In this document: positions 23,830-32,416 of the stretch, one piece after another
Layout: each line of letters begins with the position of its first letter
Position numbering within the stretch: position 1 is the first letter of the stretch
DNA from: Candidatus Chlorohelix allophototropha
Lineage (GTDB): Bacteria > Chloroflexota > Chloroflexia > Chloroheliales > Chloroheliaceae
NCBI RefSeq assembly: GCF_030389965.1
Contig: NZ_CP128399.1
Span: 1,602,934 to 1,666,933 of the forward strand
Direction: 5' to 3'
DNA: 64,000 nt
Position numbers and translations under genes: made by a program
The notes under the pieces: generated by a model
The model's database searches: none
Told to the model about the DNA's origin: nothing
The model's input: the letters and a program-made list of their open reading frames with translations, nothing else

Positions 23830-23886
23830 TTGACAAAATGAAAATAGGTAATATACTACCTATATAAGAAAGGTAATATATTACCT
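23830..23886 (+). promoter_or_regulatory. Promoter with tandem palindromic operators for the MarR operon
   Basis: TTGACA (23830-23835) and TATACT (23852-23857) are 16 bp apart. Two copies of a 16-bp palindrome occur, AGGTAATATACTACCT (23846-23861, one mismatch) and AGGTAATATATTACCT (23871-23886, perfect), with centres 25 bp apart. The first covers the -10 element, the second the transcription start region. A 25-bp spacing puts two dimers on nearly the same face of the helix, suited to cooperative binding by the MarR-type product. Confidence 0.85.
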
Positions 23887-23914
23887 ATATAACAAGAGGC
23901 GGTATATTGTAAAT

Positions 23915-24376
23915 ATGACAAAGGCACATGAATTCAAACCGGAGATGGCACAATTATTTTTTGATTTTTTTGTTATCGAAAAAGCTTTGGCTAATGTTTT
24001 TGATAGCGTTTACGCTGAACAGCAGGTGACGACGAAACAATGGCTAGTTCTTGCGATAGCGTCCAATATAGAAGACCCTTCTATTTCAACTATAGCCAAA
24101 ATTCTCAGCACTTCACATCAAAATGTGAAAGTAATTGCCCAAAATCTTGAAAAAAATGGCTTCGTGGAACTTGTACCTTCCAAGTCAGACAAACGCACTA
24201 CGGTAGTACGAACTACCGAAAAACTTGATAGGCTCAATGAAGCTAGGGGCAATAGGGATAATGATAATTTGGTTCTGCTTTTTGACGAGTTTGATCAAAC
24301 TGAACTGAACAACCTTTTGGGTTATTTGGAGAGATTTAAATTACATTTAGAAAAAGTCAAGGGAGAATTAACTTAA
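23915..24376 (+). CDS. MarR-family transcriptional regulator
   Basis: A 153-residue winged-helix repressor. The winged-helix core is TTKQWLVLAIASNIEDPSIS, then IAKILSTSHQNVKVIAQNLE, KNGFVELVPSKSDKRTTVVR, with the Asp/Lys/Arg wing typical of MarR. The C-terminal helix (ELNNLLGYLERFKLHLEKVK) forms the dimer interface. It is transcribed from a promoter covered by two matching palindromes and sits just upstream of a membrane protein gene (14 bp gap), so it most likely represses both. Confidence 0.95.
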   Translation: MTKAHEFKPEMAQLFFDFFVIEKALANVFDSVYAEQQVTTKQWLVLAIASNIEDPSISTIAKILSTSHQNVKVIAQNLEKNGFVELVPSKSDKRTTVVRTTEKLDRLNEARGNRDNDNLVLLFDEFDQTELNNLLGYLERFKLHLEKVKGELT

Positions 24377-24389
24377 AATTGGAGGTTTT

Positions 24390-25511
24390 ATGCTTAAAAT
24401 ATTTTTCGCTTTCATCGTTATAGTACATGGTCTGATACACTTGATGGGCTTTGTGAAGGCTTTTAATTTTGCGGAAATGAGCCAACTGACACAACCTATT
24501 TCTAAAGTATCTGGAATAATCTGGTTGCTAACTACGCTACTGTTTTTGGCTACGCTGGTGTTATTTTTCACCAAATTTGATTATTGGTGGCTAATAGGGG
24601 TAGTAGCGCTTGTGCTATCCCAAATATTAATTATTCAAAATTGGGACGATGCAAAGTTTGGCACTGTGGCTAATATTTTAATATTAATTCCGGTTTTCAT
24701 CGCATCATTGAACGTTCTGCCCACTAGCTTTCAAAACATGTACAAAGCAGCGGTGCAAGAAAGAATCCGCCCTATTTCAGATAATTCGATTGTCAGCGAG
24801 AACGACATTGCGCATCTTCCTGCGCCTGTACAGAACTATTTACGCTATACCGGCGTAATCGGAAAGCCCAGAGTCTATAATTTCTGGGCGATAAATTCCG
24901 GTAATATGAAACAGTCACCCAAAAGCGATTGGATAACCGTCAAAGCCCAACAGTATGATTTCTTTGATGAGCCTGCCCGCTTGTTCTATATCCAATCCGA
25001 TTTATTCGGTGTTCCGTTTGATGGCTTGCATGCTTATACTGGTAACAGCGCTACCATGCAGATAAAAGTAGCCTCGTTGCTTCAGGTTGCAGATGCGAAA
25101 GGCGCAAAAATGAACCAGAGTGAGAATGTAACCATATTTAACGAAATGTGTATGTTTGCGCCAGCCACGCTTATTGACAAAAACATTAAGTGGGAAGCTC
25201 TAGACTCCCTGACAGCAAAGGCTTGGTTTACTCACAACAATATCACTATTAGCGCAACCCTCTATTTCAACGAAAAAGGGGAGTTGATTGATTTTTCCTC
25301 GGACGACAGATTTTTGTCACTGGATGGGAAAGATTACGCCAGCTATAGATGGTCAACCCCGGTAAAAGATTACAGAGATTTTGAGGGAAGGAAAGTACCA
25401 GTATATGGAGATGCCATCTGGCATATGCCCGAAGGTGATTACACCTATGCCAAGTACCAACTCGAAAACATAGTATTTAACTCTAAAGAATTTACCTTGC
25501 TTGCGAATTAA
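24390..25511 (+). CDS. DUF6544-like membrane protein
   Basis: A 373-residue protein with four hydrophobic segments in its first 115 residues (FFAFIVIVHGLIHLMGFV, WLLTTLLFLATLVLFF, LIGVVALVLSQILII and TVANILILIPVFIASL), then a soluble domain of about 250 residues. The soluble part (HLPAPVQNYLRYTGVIGKPR, then NSGNMKQSPKSDWITVKAQQ, and DGKDYASYRWSTPVKDYRDF) matches the uncharacterised DUF6544 (also called DUF6920) family. The ggaggt site is excellent. Its close link to the MarR gene suggests it is the regulated partner. Function is unknown. Confidence 0.75.
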   Translation: MLKIFFAFIVIVHGLIHLMGFVKAFNFAEMSQLTQPISKVSGIIWLLTTLLFLATLVLFFTKFDYWWLIGVVALVLSQILIIQNWDDAKFGTVANILILIPVFIASLNVLPTSFQNMYKAAVQERIRPISDNSIVSENDIAHLPAPVQNYLRYTGVIGKPRVYNFWAINSGNMKQSPKSDWITVKAQQYDFFDEPARLFYIQSDLFGVPFDGLHAYTGNSATMQIKVASLLQVADAKGAKMNQSENVTIFNEMCMFAPATLIDKNIKWEALDSLTAKAWFTHNNITISATLYFNEKGELIDFSSDDRFLSLDGKDYASYRWSTPVKDYRDFEGRKVPVYGDAIWHMPEGDYTYAKYQLENIVFNSKEFTLLAN

Positions 25512-25541
25512 AGATGAAGTTACGTAACTATTCACCCCCTA

Positions 25542-25615
25542 CCCCCTCAAGGGGGAAGAGGAGAGAGGAGCCCAAGGGGACACCCCTTGCCACCCCGCAC
25601 AGGGGTTGCACCCCT
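25542..25615. repeat. Cluster of three stem-loops in an intergenic repeat
   Basis: Three GC-rich hairpins lie in tandem: CCCCCT-CA-AGGGGG (25542-25555), CAAGGGG-ACA-CCCCTTG (25573-25589) and AGGGGT-TGC-ACCCCT (25601-25615). The surroundings are C/G-rich compared with nearby DNA and encode nothing. It resembles a dispersed intergenic repeat, but only one full copy is present in this window. Confidence 0.5.
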
Positions 25616-25700
25616 GAGAACCCCGCTCGGATTCCTTTAGCTACATAGGTCTATTTTCTATCTGGCTGAAAGTTACTAATAAATGGGCTTTCGCGACAGG

Positions 25701-25733
25701 CAAGGGGCTTACGCCCCTTGTCTCTTTTTTTCT
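25701..25733 (+). terminator. Terminator after the DUF6544-like gene (CAGGCAAGGGG family)
   Basis: A perfect 8-bp stem CAAGGGGC/GCCCCTTG with loop TTAC, followed by TCTC and a run of seven T. It acts on the plus strand, 190 nt past the stop of the DUF6544-like gene. The convergent cysteine-synthase-like gene ends right beside it but lacks T's on its side. Confidence 0.9.
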
Positions 25734-27174
25734 ACTGATTTTTGCGTTGTTGTGCAATAAATTCTAGCAGGTCGCTACGGCTGATAATGCCTACCGGTTC
25801 GCCCTCATGCTCAATTACCAGTGCGGGGGTGGATGGCGTAAAAAGACTGATAATGGCTTCGATCTCTTCGCTTTCATCTACCGTGGGCAAGGGTGTATCC
25901 ATTATTTGCTCAACGGTTTGGATTACGATTTCAGGATTCTTGAAGATTTTCTCAAGCAGGGTTCTTTCCTGAAGGCTTCCCACGATCACATGCTTACCGG
26001 TTAAGCTCAATTCTCCGGTAACGGGCAATTGGCTGATTCCGTGTTGGTGCAGCAGCGAAATCGCTTCCGCCACCGTCTCATCGGCTCGAACGGTAAAGAA
26101 AGGTGGCTCGTTTTGTCCGGGTTTATGGCTGTGAATAAGGTCAAATACGCGGGGATGAGAAGGAAAACGCTCGGTAAAGCCCTGATCGTGCATCCAGGCA
26201 TCATTGTAAATTTTGCTGAGGTAACTGCGTCCACTGTCCGGCAGCAATACTACCACAACCTTTGACTCATCCAGATTTTTAGCGACTTCCAGAGCGCCGA
26301 CCAACGCTGCACCGCACGAACCGCCCACCAATATGCCTTCTTCACGTACCGCTTTACGCGCCATCAGGAAAGCATCACGGTCACTGACCGTCACCCATTC
26401 GTCAATTAGGTTCAGGTCAACCGTACCGGGGATGAAATCCTCGCCGATACCTTCAATCTTGTAAGGACGCGCTACCGACTGGGTATAAAGCGAACCTTCG
26501 GGGTCAACTCCAACAATGCGTATTGCCGGGTTTTGTTCTTTCAGGTATTTGGCAACGCCGCTGATAGTGCCGCCCGTCCCTACGCCCGCCACGAAATAAT
26601 CGATTTTCCCGGCGGTTTGTTGCCAGAGTTCTGGACCGGTGGTTTCGTAATGGGTTTGAGGGTTCATCGGGTTAAAATATTGGTTGGGCTGGAATCCGCC
26701 CGGTATCTCGCGTGCCAGCCGATCCGCTACGCTGTAGTAGCTCTCAGGGGATTCGCGTGCTACAGAGGTGGGGGTTATAACCACTTCTGCGCCATAAGCT
26801 TTGAGCAGCGAAATTTTCTCTTGGCTCATCTTATCGGGCATTATAAAGATGGCTTTGTAGCCCTTGATGGCGGCAGCAATCGCTAGACCAACCCCAGTGT
26901 TGCCGCTGGTCGGTTCAATAATCGTCCCACCCTTCCTCAGCAACCCGCGCTTTTCTGCTTCTTCAATCATGCGAATACCGATGCGGTCTTTCACGCTCCC
27001 GCCGGGATTGAGCATTTCAAGTTTGGCAAGTACGGTAGGTTTTAAACCTCTGGTCAGTTTGGGCAAGCGCACCAATGGGGTATTGCCAATTAATTGCAAC
27101 ACATTGTCGTAAGCCTGTATTTCGCCAACGCCAAATTGGTCAGTTTGGCTTGAGGCTTTTATTTCGGTGGTCAT
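25732..27174 (-). CDS. Cystathionine beta-synthase with C-terminal CBS pair
   Basis: PLP enzyme that joins serine and homocysteine to cystathionine (or, less likely, makes cysteine from activated serine). The 480 residues split into a catalytic domain of about 340, with PLP Lys62 in NPGGSVKDRIG, PTSGNTGVG and the phosphate loop GTGGTISGV, and a C-terminal pair of CBS domains (FFTVRADETVAEAISLLHQH; DESEEIEAIISLFTPSTPAL). The block GEDFIPGTVD is typical. The start at 27174 has an aggggaaag site 2-6 nt upstream. No cystathionine gamma-lyase gene adjoins, so the pathway role is inferred from the domain layout. Confidence 0.93.
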   Translation of the reverse strand: MTTEIKASSQTDQFGVGEIQAYDNVLQLIGNTPLVRLPKLTRGLKPTVLAKLEMLNPGGSVKDRIGIRMIEEAEKRGLLRKGGTIIEPTSGNTGVGLAIAAAIKGYKAIFIMPDKMSQEKISLLKAYGAEVVITPTSVARESPESYYSVADRLAREIPGGFQPNQYFNPMNPQTHYETTGPELWQQTAGKIDYFVAGVGTGGTISGVAKYLKEQNPAIRIVGVDPEGSLYTQSVARPYKIEGIGEDFIPGTVDLNLIDEWVTVSDRDAFLMARKAVREEGILVGGSCGAALVGALEVAKNLDESKVVVVLLPDSGRSYLSKIYNDAWMHDQGFTERFPSHPRVFDLIHSHKPGQNEPPFFTVRADETVAEAISLLHQHGISQLPVTGELSLTGKHVIVGSLQERTLLEKIFKNPEIVIQTVEQIMDTPLPTVDESEEIEAIISLFTPSTPALVIEHEGEPVGIISRSDLLEFIAQQRKNQ

Positions 27175-27313
27175 ATCTTTCCCCTTTAAGCCCAAGAAAA
27201 TGAGACCTTATTTCCACAGTAAGTAATAGCAGACTCGGATTTTAACCTTATAGCAACCCGGTGTCAATGAATTATCCGATTAAAATGTTGAATAAGTTGA
27301 TAGAATTAGTGGA

Positions 27314-28051
27314 TTATTCGGGAATATTCACCGGCTTAATTCCAAGCACCTGTGAATGCTGCACTATTGCCTCTTGTACATACTTATCCCAATATTTCCA
27401 ATCGTGTTTGCCGGGATGCTCGACATATTGATGCGGTAATCCCAACTTTTGCAAATGGGCATGAAATTCGCGATTATCTTTGATTAAGCTATCGAAAGTG
27501 CCACAATCAAAGCTGACTACCGGGAAATTCTCGGCAGTTAATTTTGAGGATATCTGGAAAAGATCGAGATCGTCCAGAATGGTTTTGTCCGGTAAGCCCC
27601 ATTTCTTTAAGCCGTCCGCATTGGGGATGACGCTAGAGTGCGCAAAAACTGAGCTAAATTTATCAGGATACTTCAAGCCCAGTCGCAACGCACCGAAGCC
27701 GCCCATCGAAAGTCCACCGATAACCCATTTACCCTTGCGAGTATTGAAAAGGCTATTAACCTGCTCGTACAAATCTTGAATGACCATATCCTCGTAACGA
27801 AGTTTGGCATGTAGATTTGCCCACATGTTATTATTTCCGGTGGGCATTACCACCAGTAGCGGTAAATCGCGCACATATTCACTCAGCCTAGATTTTTGCA
27901 CCCAGGAGGAATGGTTATCGTACATGCCATGTAGCTGTAAAAGAACCGAATAAGGACCAGAGCCTACTCTATCCGGTTCAGGTAGTATAGCGGTGTAATC
28001 TATCGAGTGCCCCAGAGCGCGACTCTGAAGTTGTATAGTAGCAATTGTCAT
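27314..28051 (-). CDS. Alpha/beta hydrolase esterase (esterase D/tributyrin esterase type)
   Basis: A 245-residue serine esterase. The nucleophile elbow is GLSMGGFGAL with Ser115; the oxyanion region is LLQLHGMYDNHSSW; the acid and His are probably in VSFDCGTFDSL and EHPGKHDWKYWDKY. The family includes S-formylglutathione hydrolase and mycolyl-transferase-like esterases. The start at 28051 follows aggggaaa. It lies 11 nt after the membrane glycosyltransferase gene on the same strand, so it may share its transcript. No signal peptide is seen. Confidence 0.9.
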   Translation of the reverse strand: MTIATIQLQSRALGHSIDYTAILPEPDRVGSGPYSVLLQLHGMYDNHSSWVQKSRLSEYVRDLPLLVVMPTGNNNMWANLHAKLRYEDMVIQDLYEQVNSLFNTRKGKWVIGGLSMGGFGALRLGLKYPDKFSSVFAHSSVIPNADGLKKWGLPDKTILDDLDLFQISSKLTAENFPVVSFDCGTFDSLIKDNREFHAHLQKLGLPHQYVEHPGKHDWKYWDKYVQEAIVQHSQVLGIKPVNIPE

Positions 28052-28061
28052 ATATTTTCCC

Positions 28062-29402
28062 CTAAAAAATACGTCTGATAAATACTGAACCAAGAATCGC
28101 AACCAGCGTCAACCCTAAACTCAGGGCGCTACCTGCCCAGCGATGCTGTTCATCTCTAGCATTAAAGTAGCGCTGGAGAGACTCCCCCGCCACTGCTATT
28201 GGTAGTGTGGCGACAATTGCCAGTGCAGGGGTTATTAAGGCGAGGCGTTCAATTTTATAAGAGCCGATGAAATTAAGCAAGATAGCATAGGTTAAAGGGA
28301 AGGCTATTAGAATCCGGCTTATCCGCGCCTTTTCACCGCGTAAATAGAAGCTAAGCGCAAAACTAAATCCAGCCAAAACAAATAGCCCTGAGTCATTTTG
28401 CAATGCCGTTTTCAGGAATTCTCCGGCTGTTCCTGCCGAGGCGTTGGGAATTGCTGCCAAGCCTTCCAGAAAATATTGCCAGCCAAAAAGCCAGCCGGGA
28501 CAAAGCACGCTAAATCCGGCAACAAACCCGCCAAGCGCAATGCCGCTGAATTTAAAGCGGGCTGAAACTGTTTTCCCCTGCACTAGCGCAATTGCGAGCA
28601 AGGGGAGAAGCAGCAAGATTGCGCCATACGAGGAGGTGGTAGTCGCGCCCACCAATGCCCCTGCCCCAACCAGAAAGAGTAAGTTAGGCTTGTGGTAGGC
28701 TCTGGCGATAAAGTAGAGGCTGCTAGCTACCAGCGCTACGCTTAAATTTTGCGAAACCAGCGCCGGGGTAATCTGGTAGGAGAGCCAGCAAGCCGCAAAC
28801 AATAGGGCAGCAATAACCGCATCTCGCCTAGATTGCCAGAATAGCCCTGCCGCTCCATAGACGGCGAAGATGGCAAATATCCCTAAGCCTAGATTGAGCA
28901 GACGCAACAAATCTGCCACAGGTTCAGGGGTAAGACCGGTCGGTGAGGCGATATTTCCCGCGCTGACCTGTTGAGCAAAGTTCAGTTCGGCGGCAACTGC
29001 GCCCAAATAAAGATAAAAAGGTGGGTTTACATAACTAAAAGGTTTCCAATCGCTTTCGGCAATGACTCTGATACTGCTTTTGGCAAAATCAAGCTCGGCG
29101 TTGGTATAGGCGGGCGCGTTTTTCAAGGTTTGGTAACGCAATATTCCGCCCAACGCCAGCGCCGCTATTAACGCCAAAATAACCCAATTAGCGGAGAGCC
29201 AGCCAAATCCACGTTTAAGGCTAAAACTACCCACCGCATACAGCCTGTACGCCCCCGCTAACGCCATTAGTCCAATTGTCATTGCCAACCAGAGTGGGCT
29301 TTTGAAGGGTACGAAATAATCCCCGGTTAGCGCCAGCGTGTAAGCCAGCACGCCCAGTCCTACAATCAGTGTATCGAGATAGCGAAGGCGAGTTTGTCTC
29401 AT
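28062..29402 (-). CDS. GT-C-like multi-membrane-span protein, probable glycosyltransferase
   Basis: A 446-residue protein with about ten hydrophobic segments. A periplasmic loop reading RYQTLKNAPAYTNAELDFAK, then SYVNPPFYLYLGAVA, is like those of GT39/ArnT-type glycosyltransferases that use lipid-linked sugars, but the classical Asp-Glu catalytic pair is not certain. Its ATG overlaps the stop of the upstream 781-residue glycosyltransferase gene by 4 nt (ATGA), so the two are translationally coupled and likely work together on a cell-surface glycan or protein. Confidence 0.75.
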   Translation of the reverse strand: MRQTRLRYLDTLIVGLGVLAYTLALTGDYFVPFKSPLWLAMTIGLMALAGAYRLYAVGSFSLKRGFGWLSANWVILALIAALALGGILRYQTLKNAPAYTNAELDFAKSSIRVIAESDWKPFSYVNPPFYLYLGAVAAELNFAQQVSAGNIASPTGLTPEPVADLLRLLNLGLGIFAIFAVYGAAGLFWQSRRDAVIAALLFAACWLSYQITPALVSQNLSVALVASSLYFIARAYHKPNLLFLVGAGALVGATTTSSYGAILLLLPLLAIALVQGKTVSARFKFSGIALGGFVAGFSVLCPGWLFGWQYFLEGLAAIPNASAGTAGEFLKTALQNDSGLFVLAGFSFALSFYLRGEKARISRILIAFPLTYAILLNFIGSYKIERLALITPALAIVATLPIAVAGESLQRYFNARDEQHRWAGSALSLGLTLVAILGSVFIRRIF

Positions 29403-31744
29403 TTTACGATTCGCACCTTGCCGATTGTTACGGAGTTGCTGCCGTCTGTTAGAGGCAGCGGGGTAAACTTGCCGTCATTCAGGTACAAGCCTAACACCAA
29501 ATTATACTCGCCCGGCGCAAGGTTGCCGGGTAGCGGTAGATTGGGGTTATCGGTCAGGATTTCGCCCACTTTCCACTTTGAGGTGGGATATTCCCCTAAC
29601 AACGGTTGGGTATCGCGGTTTACCACGTTTGTTTCGGGCTTGTCGGTAGGGCGCAAATGCACATAAATTACGTAATCTTTTTGAAGCGGTTGTATGACTT
29701 GCCAATAAACGCTCAAGCCGATGATGTCCCCTGCCTTGTAATCGTCCCATTTGTCCTGTGTTCGCGCCTGACCGGGCGGGGGCAAATACAACCCGTTGGC
29801 AGAATCGATTTTGCCGGAGTTCACACCTAGCAATTTAAGCTTACCAAAATCGGCGCTAACCGGATGCTGAAGTGCCAGCGTATCAGGCGTTACTCCGGTG
29901 CGAATAATGGTATAGGGTGGACCGGGCATATCAATGGTCTTGGTTGGGATTTCTTCGGCAATCAGAGAAGGTTGCAACAGTTCGGAGTAACTCCCCTTAT
30001 TGCCTAAACTTGTCGCTCGGTCACGGTTTATTGCCACAAACTGGATGCCACGTTCGCGATAATATGACAGCGGGTATTCATCCGCGCCTTTGTCGTCAAA
30101 AACCGTAATAGTGTTTGGATATGCGCCCCATTGTTGCTGGCGCATCTCCAACAATTTCAACGCACCGGGACCCGCATTGGTTTTAATCCAATCCTCAGCG
30201 CGTTTGAAACTGTAGGGTTGGTCGTTGAAATTATCACCATAAAAGATGGAGTTGAGAGGCAACCACATTACCACTACCACCAATAGACCGGGCAAAACCA
30301 GTCTTGCGGAATTTTTAAATAGCTTATTTAGTTTGAACTCAGGCAAGCGCTTGACCAGCCAATCAAATGCCCAGACGATAAACAACGCCGCAAAAATAGC
30401 AAAATATACCAACAAGGGCAACATATTCCGGCGGTAAATCAGGCGATAACTATTACTGACCAGCAAGTAGGCGAAAGGAAAGGACAATACCAGCCAATCT
30501 GCCCATTTGCGCCGGAATAATAGCAGCAAAATACCGCCCATCCCTAGCAAAAACAGGCTAAAGCTGTCGTCTGATATGACCTGAAGGTTGCCGAGCCAGG
30601 CATAATCAGTAGAATAGCCCACCTGCGAGAAACGATATTTGAGGATATTAGCAGCTTGATTATCATCAATGGTGCGAATATGGGCAAAAATCAGGGGGGT
30701 GGTTACTAGCAGCACTATACCGATAGAAATTAGGCTTGCCAACAGCTTGCGATTTATATATTGGCGATAAATATTTACTAATATTGAACCGTTTTCGGGA
30801 GTAGTTTGGATGAGCCTGAGCAGGTGTGCCACGAACGGGATTACTACTAAAACTGCGCCGTTCCATTTGGTGCTGATAGATAGCCCTACCACTGTCCCGC
30901 AAAGGATATAATCTCGCCAACGCCCCTTTTTAACGATATTGCCAGCCGGAAGCAGCAGGGCAATGGCAAGCGTTGCCAGCGGCATATCCACCGCCACATA
31001 ATGAGAATGCTCAACTGCCAGCGCGGAAAAACAGATAAATCCGGCGGCAAGCAAGGCGGCGCGCCTATCTTGCCAGAGGCTTTTAACCGCATAATAAGCC
31101 AGCGGTATAGCAGCCGTTCCGGCTATTGCGCTTAGGGTACGCGCCCAAATATAAGCTTCGGGGGCAGTGGTGATGGCGTAGGTGCGGTCGGGCAGGTCGT
31201 TGAGCGAGTGGTAAAGCCCGGTAAAGCTGCCCCACAGATATTGCAGCCCCGCTACCAGCGCGTTTAAATATATAAAAAAGGTGGGGTAGTAAAAATTGGT
31301 GGGTTCTAGCGTGCCGGTTTTAATTATTTTGGTGGCGGAATCCACCAGCAAGCTTTCGTCCGCACCCGAAATATACGGCAACCCGCTACGCTGTCCCCAA
31401 ACTCGCAACCAGAAGCCAAAAAGGGTCAATAGGGCGATTGTGACCCCGTAAAACGAAATACGTTTTTGCAGAAGCCGAATCCAGCCAAACTCGCTCTCTT
31501 GCCAATAAGTCGCGATTGTTAGCACAAGCGTTAAAGCCAGTAGCGCCCATACGCCGGATTCGCCTACTAACCAAAGTTTGCCGCGTACCAGTTGCACTGC
31601 CAACGCCAACAAAAATAGACCCGCTGCAATGGCAGAAGAAAGGCGTAATAGCTTGCCCGCAGGATTTGTTGAATTGGGTCGGTTGTCTGTAGCGGAGATA
31701 GCTTCTTCTCGCTCGGCGACACGATTATCAGGCTTTAGTTCCAT
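29399..31744 (-). CDS. GT39-family-like membrane glycosyltransferase (PMT/ArnT type)
   Basis: A 781-residue protein. Its first 470 residues contain 11 or more hydrophobic segments, with the first extracytoplasmic loop SGADESLLVDSATKIIKTGT carrying the acidic Asp-Glu pair typical of GT-C transferases, followed by FYYPTFFIYLNALVAGLQYL. The last 260 residues form a soluble beta-rich domain (VIYVHLRPTDKPETNVVNRD, GEYNLVLGLYLNDGKFTPLP) of unknown role. Sugar is probably moved from a polyprenyl-phosphate donor to an external acceptor. It lies upstream of, and overlaps by 4 nt, the second glycosyltransferase. No clear ribosome site precedes the ATG. Confidence 0.85.
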   Translation of the reverse strand: MELKPDNRVAEREEAISATDNRPNSTNPAGKLLRLSSAIAAGLFLLALAVQLVRGKLWLVGESGVWALLALTLVLTIATYWQESEFGWIRLLQKRISFYGVTIALLTLFGFWLRVWGQRSGLPYISGADESLLVDSATKIIKTGTLEPTNFYYPTFFIYLNALVAGLQYLWGSFTGLYHSLNDLPDRTYAITTAPEAYIWARTLSAIAGTAAIPLAYYAVKSLWQDRRAALLAAGFICFSALAVEHSHYVAVDMPLATLAIALLLPAGNIVKKGRWRDYILCGTVVGLSISTKWNGAVLVVIPFVAHLLRLIQTTPENGSILVNIYRQYINRKLLASLISIGIVLLVTTPLIFAHIRTIDDNQAANILKYRFSQVGYSTDYAWLGNLQVISDDSFSLFLLGMGGILLLLFRRKWADWLVLSFPFAYLLVSNSYRLIYRRNMLPLLVYFAIFAALFIVWAFDWLVKRLPEFKLNKLFKNSARLVLPGLLVVVVMWLPLNSIFYGDNFNDQPYSFKRAEDWIKTNAGPGALKLLEMRQQQWGAYPNTITVFDDKGADEYPLSYYRERGIQFVAINRDRATSLGNKGSYSELLQPSLIAEEIPTKTIDMPGPPYTIIRTGVTPDTLALQHPVSADFGKLKLLGVNSGKIDSANGLYLPPPGQARTQDKWDDYKAGDIIGLSVYWQVIQPLQKDYVIYVHLRPTDKPETNVVNRDTQPLLGEYPTSKWKVGEILTDNPNLPLPGNLAPGEYNLVLGLYLNDGKFTPLPLTDGSNSVTIGKVRIVK

Positions 31745-31859
31745 CTATGAAAGCGCTACTTTACTGTTTAAGTTAACCATATGAGCGCTTATTTTAGCAG
31801 ATTTTCAGGGACTTTACTAAAAGGTGGGTGAAGCAGCAGAATTTTATAAAATAAAAAGG

Positions 31860-31931
31860 CTCCGCAACTAGGATTCGAACCTAGAACCTACCGGTTAACA
31901 GCCGGTTGCTCTACCGTTGAGCTATTGCGGA
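31860..31931 (-). tRNA. tRNA-Asn (GTT)
   Basis: A 72-nt cloverleaf: acceptor TCCGCAA with TTGCGGA, D-arm GCTC/GAGC, anticodon loop CTGTTAA with anticodon GTT, T-arm with GGTTCGAATCC, discriminator G. The terminal CCA is not encoded. It lies downstream of the bS21 gene on the same strand. Confidence 0.98.
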
Positions 31932-32042
31932 ACGGTTTAATTACCGAGGGAATTATATCTATTGTGAGCCTGCTTGTCAAGCTTTACAGGCTATCATTTT
32001 TGAGGGGGAAACAAGAACTGCTTTCCCCCTCCCACAAACTTC

Positions 32043-32231
32043 CTAACCGCGTTGTTGCTTGCGGCGTTGACGTTGTTGGCTCTTTTTCATTTTCTCCCGG
32101 CGTTCTACGCCTTTGGAAACGAAGAATCGCTTTCGTTTAAATTCGCTCAGCACGCCGGCTTTCTTAACCTGCTGGGTAAATCTTCGCAGCAAATTCTCAA
32201 AGCTTTCGCCATCTTCTTGCACTACTTGCAC
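32043..32231 (-). CDS. rpsU: Ribosomal protein bS21
   Basis: A 62-residue, strongly basic small-subunit protein: ESFENLLRRFTQQVKKAGVL, then FKRKRFFVSKGVERREK and a Lys/Arg/Gln tail. It sits at the decoding platform near the anti-Shine-Dalgarno of 16S rRNA. Start is a GTG at 32231 with aaggggtg about 7 nt upstream. A stem-loop (GACTCT/AGAGTC, 32271-32290) lies in the leader and a -10 at 32328-32333 on the minus strand would start transcription before it. Confidence 0.96.
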   Translation of the reverse strand: MQVVQEDGESFENLLRRFTQQVKKAGVLSEFKRKRFFVSKGVERREKMKKSQQRQRRKQQRG

Positions 32232-32270
32232 GCTTTATCACCCCTTCCTGACACAGTATTTATATGGGAA

Positions 32271-32290
32271 GACTCTTAATATAGAGAGTC
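32271..32290 (-). promoter_or_regulatory. Hairpin in the bS21 leader
   Basis: GACTCT (32271-32276) pairs with AGAGTC (32285-32290) over an 8-nt loop, about 40 nt before the GTG start. It may be a regulatory structure in the rpsU leader; the function is unproven. The likely -10 is TATAAT at 32328-32333 (minus strand). Confidence 0.4.
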
Positions 32291-32416
32291 ATAATTGCAA
32301 TTTTATTCTCTGGCGAAACGTTCATGTATTATATCACATTCCGCATTTATTTATGCTGTGCTATTATAGTACAAATTTTGTCAAAGAACCATAATTTGGC
32401 GTTCAGGAGAATTCAG

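Noticed and set aside
23846-23886. CRISPR-like direct repeat
   Set aside because: Only two units, each palindromic and on a promoter, so an operator; no spacers or Cas genes are present.
32002-32031. GAGGGGGAAA...TTTCCCCCTC hairpin as an rpsU terminator
   Set aside because: On the minus strand it is followed by AAAAA, not T, and the tRNA-Asn lies downstream; it may be a hairpin but not a terminator.
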